Below are positions 48,637-59,500 of a stretch of DNA of 64,000 nucleotides, piece by piece; position 1 is the stretch's first letter, and every line of letters starts with the position of its first letter. The notes beneath the pieces are model-generated. The model saw only the letters and a program-made list of their open reading frames with translations. It made no database searches and was not told the origin of the DNA. The DNA lies in the NCBI GenBank assembly GCA_013396915.1, contig VWZL01003420.1, positions 797,507-861,506 on the forward strand, written 5' to 3'. A program made the translations under genes and the position numbers. The stretch comes from Stercorarius parasiticus. Taxonomy: Eukaryota > Chordata > Aves > Charadriiformes > Stercorariidae.

Positions 48637-50359
48637 GTAATAGGATGCCCTTGGAGCAGAAGCTTTCACGTCCCTGGGTCGTACCATACCAGCTTCCTCT
48701 GTTATAAGAAAAACAACTAACCTTTTTCCTGCCTGACCTTGAGACTACCTGACATTACGTTTTTAACTACATTCACTAGCACTGGGAGGATTATCTCTTT
48801 AGACATATAACCATGCAACAGGTAAAGGAGTTTTTCTTATGCAAAAATCATTAACATGTAGTATTTTTCTTGCACATGTACTCTTCTGAACCCATTTAAC
48901 AAAATTCTAGACAAACAGGGTTTTCTCAAGTGTCCAAAGCAGAAGGTGGCTGCGCAAACGGAGTGGAAGAGTAGAGATTATAATAAAGATGGCAAAAAAC
49001 CACCATGAAGAGTCACAGCTTTCTGAGGATTGGTACCAGGACCCTTGTTTTTTTTGTAATGCATGTATGATCTTCTGGCTTATGTAAATGAGGTGGGGGA
49101 AAAAAAGTCATAGGCCTGATTAGTAAAATGGGTGGTGGAATTTAGGAAAAGACTTCAGAAAAGAAAGGACTCTGAATAGAAGCACACTCATTGGCTAAAG
49201 AAATGGAAAATACGGACTATAAAAAGACATTATACGCCTTTTCAAAAATGAAGATAAGAAAAAGTTATACGAGAACAGTCGAAAAGACCAAGAGGATCTC
49301 AGGACATATCAAAAGGGCATAAAAATAAACCAAGGGACACCCTTTCTTGGGATGTAAAGGCCAGGAAAGGGCTAGTTCTTTTTTCCTTTTAACCTTTTTA
49401 ACATTGTGGAAGAGACTTTCCTGTGAAGATAAGTTTATGAGCTGCATTGGTGGAAGCAATCCCCTCAGTTTATGAGCTGGCTGTAAAAGGAGGCTAAGTA
49501 CTTGGAGGGTGGGGGTGAAGGCCTGTTGCAATGCACGCATACAGGGCCGAAATGGGTTAAGAGACATGAGAAGAAAGGTATTCCTGAACCAAACAGCAGC
49601 AGAAGCACATGCAGCAATTAAGACAGAAAAGTGTTATACATAACACAATCTTTCCTTCTTCAGGGGATACCGGGAATACAGGGGTAAAGGCAAAGAGGAA
49701 AAAAAAATAAAGGAAAAGAAGAATGTATCTATATAATAATTCTTCCTGACACAGCCAGGGATAAACTGATTGATAAGTTCAGGTTTTAGAGAGTCATAAC
49801 CCTCTCAGCAGGGCTTTTTCCTTCCACTCCACTTTCCTCTGAAGATGAGGCAGGGCTGGGTTAGGATAACATGGGTGTGCCTGATCTGATCCATTTCCGG
49901 TGCCTGCGAGCCAGCACAATCCTTCCTGATTTCTCGGTTCAAAGGCGTAGCACATATTAAAAGTCATTAAAGAATTCTTTAAGTGTTTTAATTGAATTTT
50001 CTAAATGCTGAGTCATACCATTATTTATGCAGTTAATTTTGTCCTTCCTTCAGTCCCTGAAGCCACAAAAAGTAACTGTATTCACTGTTGATCCAATTGT
50101 GGTAAAATGTCAAAGTTCTTCCCCTGTCCCCTCCTTCCCCTTTCCTCAGAATAAGGTTTTCTAAATTTCTACACCAACTGTTGCACTTGATTAAAACTAA
50201 ATAAATTGAATAATCCCCAACCCCCACCCTGTAAAACCAGCATAACAAATACTGCAACTGAAAAAAAATCTGTTGTAAAAATTATTTTCAAAGCAATACT
50301 GAACATCAAATAACTGGAGACACTGTCTTTTCATTTAATGGAGAGTAGAGAAGAATTAT

Positions 50360-50391
50360 GGTTGTGGTGGTTTGTTTTGGTTTTTTTTATT
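50360..50391 (+). repeat. T/G-only tract
   Basis: GGTTGTGGTGGTTTGTTTTGG followed by a T run. Its edge forms a minus-strand AATAAA at 50386-50391. Confidence 0.65.
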
Positions 50392-51195
50392 AAAGATCTT
50401 GGTTTACACCATGGCTGAAAGCCAAGCAGATTTCAGGGAATTTTTTTTTTTTTTGCGCAGTTTTTAAGTCAAGCAAAATAAATTCCAGTAAGAAAACAAA
50501 CCCAACCCTGTCTCCTAGTAGTAGTACTGTATGCTAATACATTATTTTCAGGAATGTTTGTCAAGAGAGTCTGCACAGTGATTGTATATTTACAGAAGTT
50601 TAACTCCCTGCTCCCCCAAGAAGCTGTTCCCTCATGTTTCTTCCACATTCCTTAATCTGATGCAAGAAAGAAATCCACTGTACCTCGAGTCCCACCACCT
50701 ATCCGCTTCGCATTCCGTTAGAGCGCCCCAACAACTCAGTGCTCACAAAGGCTAACCTAAATCTTGCCTTGCTGTGTACTCCTTTCCCCTTGCAGGTTGC
50801 AGGGCTTGAAGGAAGAGAGTGCTTTGGTCTGCGTGACAACTTGCCCACCGGTTACTTGCTTCTTTACTCCTTTATAAAGCAGCACCGAGATCTTGTTATT
50901 CAATTCAGTTCAGCTTTGGAAGCCTTTGGCCGCATTTGTGTGTTTCCCCAAGTGTGATAAGGAACAGTGCCAGGCTAGAACAACCGCTGACTGTGGTCAA
51001 TAGTCATCACTGGTCTCATTTACAAACAATAAACTCTCTGTGCAAAAGGTTACTAGCAGAAGCATCAAATTTTGCTGGTGCTGAAAAGTAGAAACCCCAT
51101 ATACGCATGCCCATTAATTTAGAATCAAGAACTATTAATACATATGACTGTATAATTTGGCTTATCATGCTAGTTGGATTCAGAGAGAAGATTAA

Positions 51196-51201
51196 TTTAT
51201 T
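51196..51201 (-). terminator. TMCC3: Candidate proximal poly(A) signal (TMCC3)
   Basis: Minus-strand AATAAA about 415 bases after the TMCC3 stop. Confidence 0.35.
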
Positions 51202-51614
51202 AGTCTAACAGGGCTGATGCACATTATGGCGCACTCCCTCCTGATCACACTCCAGTCTCGTAAAAAGCACTCTTGACACTTGCAGTTGCTTGCATCCCTC
51301 CCAGAGCCTCATACCACCTTTTGTGGGTGTGGGTCTGTAAAGTTGAAAACCCGTTGGATTAAGGCAGAAGACCAACATAAGTGAGCAGTTCATCACAGAC
51401 ATTGACAATTAGACATAACTGGATTGAACAGGCAAGTGACTGCCAACAAGTATGTATTTATGTATTTACACCTTAAAGTCCAAGAGTCTTTGCAGCTTTC
51501 TCCATCCAGTCTGCACATTTAAACTGACAAAAAAAATCTGTACACACAGCACTTAAAAAACAGGGAGGTGAAGAAAAAAAAAAAAGGAAAAAGAAAACAG
51601 CCAGATCAGCAGCT

Positions 51615-51917
51615 TCATCTTGGTATAATCATCCTTTCTACGGCACAAATGATATGATCCCAGTTTTTACAAAATATTGCCAGCAGTGTCACTGCGAAAA
51701 AAGTGCAGATGATATGAAAACGGCTCTTCATCATAGGAGCAATGAACTTTGCAATTGTAGAAACACACACTAAGATGACAGTCATGAAGGCCAGGATAAC
51801 ATTTATACATTTCCCCAGGAGCACTTTGGCATTAACCGTTTCGGACTGCTGTGCTTGCTGTTCTTGCTGATGCAGCTCCAGCTTTGAAACCCGTGTCTGG
51901 CATGATTCCAAGGCTTC
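51615..51917 (-). CDS. TMCC3: TMCC3 last coding exon (two membrane segments)
   Basis: There are 100 codons plus TGA at 51617-51615. It begins [18 protein letters not shown], then holds both membrane segments and the conserved C-terminal MIIPR. The acceptor is GTCTCCAG. Confidence 0.97.
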   Translation of the reverse strand, partial: EALESCQTRVSKLELHQQEQQAQQSETVNAKVLLGKCINVILAFMTVILVCVSTIAKFIAPMMKSRFHIICTFFAVTLLAIFCKNWDHIICAVERMIIPR

Positions 51918-54900
51918 CTGGAGACAGAAAACAAGAATTAGGGCAGCTCTATTTCCATACACCACTTTTCCCATTTTAGCTGTAGAGCCATCCATCAACT
52001 AGGTAGAAGTGTAATTTATTATAGACTCCTAAAACTTGAATGAACCACTAACTCTTAAAAATAAATGCACATATATATCTGCACGTGTGTATCACTGTCT
52101 GCTCAGGCATAATCAAGTCTGACAACACTGTCCAAAATGTAGGTTTTACATTTTTCATGCTTGAGAAAAAGTATGATAACTCTCATGTTCATGACAGATA
52201 ATGTTTCCTGCATATACTGATGAGACAAAGAACTGGGAGAGCTGTTGCCGCGGCAACTTTCACTGCATTAAAACAGCATCAAAGTTAGTTTCTTTGTATA
52301 CGCTATAGAAAACATCAGGGTAGTACAGGCTTGCTGTGATGCTAATTAAATCTACTTTGCAACATGTAGCATTTGGTTTACACCACCTCTCCGGGCTACA
52401 TTACTTTTTTTTTTTTCCCTCTCAAAGCCACTACAGTGCTGGGATTGAGTCCTCTGTAGGAGGTTGCCTTCTCCCTCTGTCAGCGTGAAGGCTCATTAAA
52501 TCCATACCCCAAGCGGGCAGCGTGCACTGGAGACAGTGAAGAAAACTCTGGTGATACTTTTGTGGGATTCTCTGTCTCACATGATATATTCCACTTCAGG
52601 TTTTGTTCTAAAGAAAGCAGACCTTGCTCCTCTGCTTGAGGGTGGACTAAAAATGGTCTTCCAGTAAAATGGTTCCTAAGTCACTAACCCCACGCTTAAG
52701 CCCTCTCGAAGTGAAACATGGAAAAAATTCCGACTGCTTCACTTACTTGCCAAAATGCCACTTTTTGCTGGAGTTGGGACTTGGGCACCATGATGTAACA
52801 CAGTGCAAGGCTATAACTAATGGAATTGACCAATTTGACATAACCTTTTACCACTGTGTAAAAGGGAAAAATTATGCTCCAGCTTCCCAACTTCCTTCCC
52901 CACTCTCAGCCTCCAAACATTTTCCTTGCACTGGCAGGGGCGTTCACCTGATCCCACGGTAAGCTGATTCAACCCAATCTGCCGCATAAAAACAAACAAA
53001 CAAAACTATTAGCTTGCTTTGGCTGGGTCACTTCTCCCTTGTTTTGGCAAGTTGAACTGTCATGTGACCAGCCGGGCACCAAAGTCCATGCAAAGCACGT
53101 GGGCAGAGTACCCGATAAAAGGCTGCTTCCTTTCGCTGTTCTAGGAATTAGTAGTAATACAGAAGACAGTTCTTAATGGGTGGCACAAAGTCCCTTAGGG
53201 TTCATGCATGCTCTCCACTACACACTAGAAACCTGCAGTTCTCTGTTGAGAGGCTGAACAGGTGTTTTAAAAACAATCTGCCCATCCCTTAGGGACAGAG
53301 TGCTCCAAAGTTAGGTTGTTACTTAAGATATCCACAAATTAAATGATTTTACTCTATTTTAGCTTATTTGCCAAATCCCCTAGGAGACAGGTTTAAACAG
53401 GCCAAAATGTACAGAGGAAAAAGATATAAGGCCGTATCAACATAGCACTTCAATTAGTTTTAGAAGTCTCTGACACCCCTCCAGGGTTCTGCTAATGAGT
53501 TAGTGAGCATTTCACAGCCCTTCCACTGGAGAACTCGGGTCTCATTCAGTTTTTACATCCTCAAGATGCCTTCACAGGAAGGTGAGAGAGACCTCTCTTC
53601 TTTAAACCTACAAAGGAACCTATGATAAGCTTAGGTTCAGTACCATCCCGTTCCCACCCTGCTCCCAGGGCACTCCTGACTCCCACATCAATCAGGAAAC
53701 AGGGTGGTCAACCTGCTGCCTGTGTTCTCTGTGTTCAGAAGTGCTCAGACTTTGGGTAGAAACATTATGCATTATATGAATTCTATTATGTTGGATATAA
53801 ATATTCAAGCATGTAACTACATGCTGTCAGGACGGACTTGTAGAAGTTATTACTGGCTTTTGATTGAAGCCAGACATGACTAGAACTGATCACTGAGGTG
53901 AACACACCCTACAGCTTTGATTACAGGGGCTGTTGTAACCATGGATTAAAACTCTTACATTATAACTGGCAAAATCTACAAGTCGATTTATCCATTAGTT
54001 TTCTTACTTTTTACCTTAAACTCAATTTATAATAAACTTTGCCAGCGATATGACTACATATCATCAAAAGCCTGAGCAAGAGGTCTGTGTTAGGACATTG
54101 TCAAAAGTGGCATTTTACACACTACTAAATTCTTTCATCCTCTGGTGCAAGAAATTAAAACAGGTCATTCTTCATCCACAAGTCTGCCTAGGCTGTGTCT
54201 TCAATTCCAGCAGACAAAATTTGGAATCCATTGAAACAAATGGATTTAAACATGCTGGGTTTTCATCTTAAAACAGACAAAACATGGGCTTAAATCATTC
54301 CCCAGATTCCTTATATACAAAGTTGTAGAAGGATGCAAGTGTCATACAGTATAAGATTTCTACAAAATATTAGAAGTTTATGAGAAGTAAAAAAAAAGAA
54401 GTACCTGAACATCTCGTGATCGCTCATATGCTTGATACGCCACTTTCTCCTCTATGCTGGCTAGCTCTTGTTTCAAGTTTGCTGTCTCATGTTGATGAAG
54501 ATCAGTGAGGTCATTTAACTGGTCTTCCAATCTTTCGTATCTTATCAGGAAAAAAGGTCTAAATTTAGTGCGTTCTAGTCAAATAATGCTAAATCATGAA
54601 AGCAATTACACATTTTAAAAGGTAACTTCTCAGTGTACTATGGATTCATCTGACCGGCATTACAGAGCACACAGAGAAATCAGTAAAAACTTTGGAAACC
54701 CTCCATAAGCATTTATTCAGCAGACTGAAAGCCTTTTTTGAGTGTTCCCTCGCTGGCAGTGGGTGTTGAAAAGCAAATATTTGTACATCATTGGCAAATT
54801 ATATGAACTATAAACAGTGGCTAAGGGTATCCAACTCACATTTTTCCGTTTCTCACTTTTCATTCAGACAAGAAGATACAGTTCCATAACCAAGCTTGAG

Positions 54901-56931
54901 ACAGTTAACAGCTCACCAGTAGCAAAAGGAAAAATACGTTCCCTGTATCCCCTCTCACGCAGAACCGCAAGGTCCTGCCATTCATGTGCAGCCTGTTCTG
55001 GCATGTCTCTACACAGTAAACCATTTCAAATAAACAATCAGAAAAATAATTTTTTTTTCGTGAGTTTATAACTCGGTTTAATGCATAAACAGGCAAAGAC
55101 TGCAGTTGGCACAAAAATGACGGCGACAAAATTGTCCAGCTGTGGAAATGGTGGTAGGAGGCGTGAGATCTTAATGGCAGTGAGCTGTCAGAACAGGCCA
55201 CTCTGCTCTCTCCTGAAACCAAGTCCTGAGTGCAGTAGGCCATTTGCTCTGTTCTTTCCTCCTCCATGTTACCACCTGATATCCAACCTTCCCTTGTATT
55301 TCAAGAAATGTAAGGGAAACATTAAATATGGCAATTCATACTGAGTTTTTGCCCATTAGCATAGTAAAGACTTCAAGAATCAATGCACACTTTAACAAGC
55401 GGTATGACAAATGGGATATAGGTACAACAGGTGCAAGCCCTCTGTAGAACACATCTCAGTTCCCACAGTGGATGATAAAGGAATTAATTGCCAAGTAACA
55501 AATGCAAGAGGAAGCTGTGCTACAGCACTTAAAATTACATTTCACAGCTGTGTGTTACACCAGGGTACAAAGTGTCATTGCATCCACAAGAGAGCAATGT
55601 GGCTGAGAAGTATTTGAACAAGGTATTCAGGACTAAAGGGTATGTATATTTATTAGCTGTATCTCAGCTCTGCTACACCATAGACTGACTAGCATTTTCA
55701 AGTCACAATAGACCAGAATTGGCATCTCCTATACGCAGTATTCACATAATACAATATGCCAGTAAGATGTCAGATGAAGGACTTTTCTGACAAGCCTTCG
55801 ACAAAAGGCAAAGAGCTACCACATCAATTGATAGGACATTCTAGGATATGTTCTACGTGTATTTTCAGTTATTGGAAGGAGTGGAACATTTTAGTACCAG
55901 ATATTGAACATTATTTTTTCCTCTTGCTTCTGAAACACCACACACACAAGCACACCCCCACATTTACACTTTCCAAATAGCTTCTATACCCATTCAAAAG
56001 TCATTTCAAGAGAACAGTTTAAAAAAAAATACCTATATCTTTCCTCTTGTAACATCTGAGAAATAAAGCCATAGTCTCTTTTAAATTGTGCTTTTAAATT
56101 CTCAATATCATCAGCTAACTGGGACTGCGTCTCCTTGATTTCCCTTAGTTCCTCCAAAATCACGGAAAGTTTTCCTTGGCTGTCCAGGGTACTTGCCACA
56201 GCAGGACCAAAGGAAGTATTCCCATTACTATCTGCTGAGCCAGAGGTCCCGCTGGAGCATTCATCATCACTAACGTATTTTGGTTTGGCAACAATGGTGG
56301 CACTGCCCCCATACGTTCTAGAACTCGTTTCTGGACGAAATTCATCCAAGGTATTTTTGAGATGAGCAATGTTGTCCGCACTACCAAATTTGTTTCGGAT
56401 CAGGTTTGCAAACTCTCTGGACTTGCTGAAAACAAAGACAGGTGGTGTCAAGGACACACCCGGCACACCCGACTTGCTGCTCTCTGTTCCATGCCCAGAG
56501 GTACGAGACTTTCCATGCTGAATATCTTTCAAGTTATCTTTGGAAGTGTCCTTAGTACTTTTGGAAGATCCATTTTGTTCAATATCCTTGAGCTTTTTGT
56601 GATACTGTTCCAATTTTTTCTGCAGCTGGGCAATGGAGTGGGCAGATTTCTGGTTCTTCTTCTCAAAGACTTGTTTAATACGCCCAGCCTGTTGCTTGTC
56701 CGCACTGTTTACCAGTTTCAAATACTCAGCCACGTTTCCATCTCGAGCTGTTTGTTCAACTTTGATTTGTTCTGTAACCTTGAGGATTTTTTGTTTCAAG
56801 CTATCTGCACTGAGTTTGACTTTGTGAAAGTCTAGGACTCCATCTGGTACATCAAAGTTCAGATTGGTGTCAGAGCCTCCACGGCGAATGTTAAGTGGTA
56901 AACTCAGGGTATTCATGTCATGTCTTTCCAC
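51615..56931 (-). CDS. TMCC3: Transmembrane and coiled-coil domain protein 3 (three coding exons; first coding exon outside window)
   Basis: TMCC3 belongs to the TMCC family of ER membrane proteins, reported to act at three-way junctions of the ER network and to oligomerise through coiled coils. Exons 56931-56033, 54540-54405 and 51917-51615 join in one frame to give 445 residues plus TGA; the human protein is 477 as I recall it. In order there is a first coiled coil at about residues 33-118 ([37 protein letters not shown]), a conserved middle ([42 protein letters not shown]), and a long second coiled coil at about 248-370. Two membrane segments follow at about 382-405 ([17 protein letters not shown]) and 412-428 ([16 protein letters not shown]), then [16 protein letters not shown]. 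The exon opening with Val-Glu-Arg-His must be spliced from an upstream exon, or translation starts at the ATG at 56916. No frameshift was seen. Confidence 0.97.
51918..54404 (-). other. TMCC3 last intron
   Basis: The intron is GT-AG. No repeat or exon was recognised; there is a T run at 52406-52417. Confidence 0.85.
54405..54540 (-). CDS. TMCC3: TMCC3 coding exon (coiled coil)
   Basis: The exon is 136 nt, encoding [18 protein letters not shown] and [20 protein letters not shown]. The acceptor is GATAAG and the donor is CAG|GTACTT. Confidence 0.97.
54541..56032 (-). other. TMCC3 intron
   Basis: The intron is GT-AG. A short CA-rich run lies near 55936-55960. No exon was recognised. Confidence 0.85.
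56033..56931 (-). CDS. TMCC3: TMCC3 large coding exon
   Basis: The exon is 899 nt (299 codons plus two bases). It starts [19 protein letters not shown] after CTCCTCAG and ends EERYR at TATAG|GTATTT. Compared with human as I recall it, a stretch of about eight residues after KDI in the linker is missing. Confidence 0.97.
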
Positions 56932-59179
56932 CTGAGGAGAGAGAAAAGAGATAAATAAAATTTGAATTTTACTATTTTAAATCCAACTTTGTTTCCTTTT
57001 CTGCATGTAATTATAACAAGTACACAATATAAAGTAGCTTATAGTAGAAAAAGATATTTCCTCATATGAAGTCAAAGCCACAGGGGAGGCACGAGACAAG
57101 AATGATCTAACCAGAATAGCTTCATCCCTATTAGCATCTCGTGCTAGCCTCTGTGACAAAGAATGGACATTTCATGAAAGCTGCCACAACAACATCTTAT
57201 CTATAGAGACTGCTTAACAAACACTCTAGCCATAGCAGGTTTTCAGAGCTCTAAGACCAGACGGAACTAATACAATTGCTCAGGCAAGACCATTGCAGAG
57301 GGAAGGCAGAAGATGTATTATGGTATCTTTAAAAAATGCATTTGTGAAATGCTTTAACTACTCTTTGCTTCAAAATGCCTGACATCCTATATTAAAAGTT
57401 TGATTTCCAAGTACAGTATTATTGTCTATAATAATGAACGTCTTGCAGGAAGACCTATGTGCACATACATGTCATCCAGTGATCACCATTCAAACTTTTC
57501 CTTGATTAAAAACATCATTAGGCATTGTTGTAAGGACTATTTTCTCATCCTTGCACAGTTCTGGTGGCCCTTCTGGAAATTCTCTCCAGTATTCCCCTTA
57601 AAATACAGGCTCAGGAACCAGACATGGTGTCCTACTGTTAATGACACGCATCACGCACAGATTGATCAGGAGAACTATTCTCACCCTTTGTCTATCATGA
57701 CAGGTTACAAACACAGAGGACGTAATACAGACATAAAATTGGGTCTGTATTTGACCATTTCAGAGACAACGTCATCTCTACTCCTACTTCATATTCTTAT
57801 CCTTATATTACTGAGGATTACAGTACTTTTTTTTTTTTCTTTTGCTACTGCACTGCTCAGGGTGCAAACTAGGTAACATAAAAGTTCACACTCACCAACC
57901 TCTTGAGAAAAATGGACACTTGAAAAATGCAAACTGAAGAGCTTTGGAGTTGACAATTTCTTATAGACAATATTGGTGACCTTTTAGTCTTGGACTCTAT
58001 TCCAAGGATTAAACCAGTGCTGTGGCCTAATAGCTCTGCACTTTACCAATCTGTTAAAAAATAATCGATATTGAGCTATATGCTTCATTATTAAAAAGAG
58101 GTGCAAGTAATTTTTATAAATATACAAAAATTGTGTATTATTTAATATCATCAGTCATATGTGTTTCACAGAAAATCCACTTTATTGGTGAGATCTCATT
58201 TTAGAATTTGCACATGACACACACGGATGGCATTCTATATTCAGGGCCATACCCAATTTAAAGAGTGACAAAAGTCACAAGTGTCAAAACTAACTTCTAT
58301 TTTTATTGATTTTTTTTTTCTTAATTGACCAAGTCTTAGAAATATAATGAATAGAAATAAATAGCTTTTAAAGATCACTTTTTAAAGTGATAACACTCAT
58401 AGTACTGTTGTGGTAACTAAAATACACATTTAATACAAGCAAAAATAGTTTGACATAGGATACTTGTATCTTTTCAAAGGCTCATACAGCAAAGAAAGGC
58501 AATTAAGGCAAATAGCTGAAAAGCTTAGATACTAGATCTGTAGCCCATATTGCAAATATTTCTTTAAATGGATTTACAGGGTCTGGACAAACTCAGTAAA
58601 GAGAAAAAGCTCAGTGTAAAACAACAGTTTCCTGAAACAACCTGAGACATTTTTGAATAACCTTTGGCACAAAATTATACTGCAATAAATCACCTAATTG
58701 CATATACACACAAGACAGATCCATCACTGATGTCACTCTGGACAAGCTGTACATAATTCCAAGAATGGGTGGGTCTATCTCTAACCTTTACACAGCATTA
58801 ATTGTTTACTTCCTTAGTACAAAATAGTCTAAAAATATATTGTAATAATTGGATACAAGCCCAAACCAGATCCCCTTCTTCCTTATGTCCTCTCCCTCAC
58901 TGGAGTCTCTAGTGGTCAGCAAGGTCTATCACCACCATGCACCCCGTGCGTTCCTGGAACTTCAAGGTCACAACATCAATAGAGATAAAAAGAACAATAG
59001 CGTCCAGGGAATACATCTGCTGAAAGTTGCATTGCTTTTGGAGTTGAGGGAATCAATTAGCATGTGGCAAATCTACTTCTGAAATGAGTAAAACTAATCG
59101 TAGGGTCAGTTTAAATTCAGTGAAGTTTAGAAAAGAATTGTGTCTAAATTCCCAAACCACTACTATGAGTACTTACTCA

Positions 59180-59210
59180 TACTGGATTGAGAGTTTACTG
59201 GATTGAGAGC
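59180..59210 (+). repeat. Tandem duplication, unit TACTGGATTGAGAG
   Basis: Two near-perfect adjacent copies. Confidence 0.8.
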
Positions 59211-59355
59211 TCACCAAGGGTACAGAAGAGTAATTTCCAAGACATTCCTCTATCTGATTATATTTGGCCAAAACAGCGGTTGTCCTCTTGCCATCATGAT
59301 GCAAGGTTGGGTCAAGAAACAGAGGCTTTTGAAATCTTCTCCTGATGTAATACAC

Positions 59356-59500
59356 GTTTTTGTTGGTGGGGTTTTTTGGGTTTTGTGGTGTTTTTTTTTT
59401 TTTTCTTATGGGTTGGTTTTGTGTGGGTTTGCAGGGGCGAGGGTTTGGGTTTGTTCTTTTTGGGTTTTTTTTTGTTGTTGCTGTAGTTTTGTTTTGTTGT
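59356..59500 (+). repeat. Long T/G-only tract with G runs
   Basis: About 145 bases are almost free of A and C, with several GGG and GGGG runs among T runs. It lies in the TMCC3 5' intron, and the minus (sense) strand is A/C. Confidence 0.8.

Larger units (their letters stand above)
45201..51614 (-). other. TMCC3: TMCC3 3' untranslated or downstream region (extent unknown)
   Basis: This sequence follows the TMCC3 stop on the minus strand. Possible minus-strand AATAAA signals are at 51196-51201, 50386-50391 and 45231-45236. The region is mostly AT-rich and is interrupted by a CR1 with an assembly gap at 48040-48636. I cannot decide which signal is used. Confidence 0.4.

Noticed and set aside
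56362..56835. 157-codon plus-strand frame
   Set aside because: It is the antisense shadow of the TMCC3 large exon, whose minus-strand frame is clearly the conserved one.
57400..57876. 158-codon plus-strand frame in the TMCC3 intron
   Set aside because: No domain, chance composition, and no matching splice sites.
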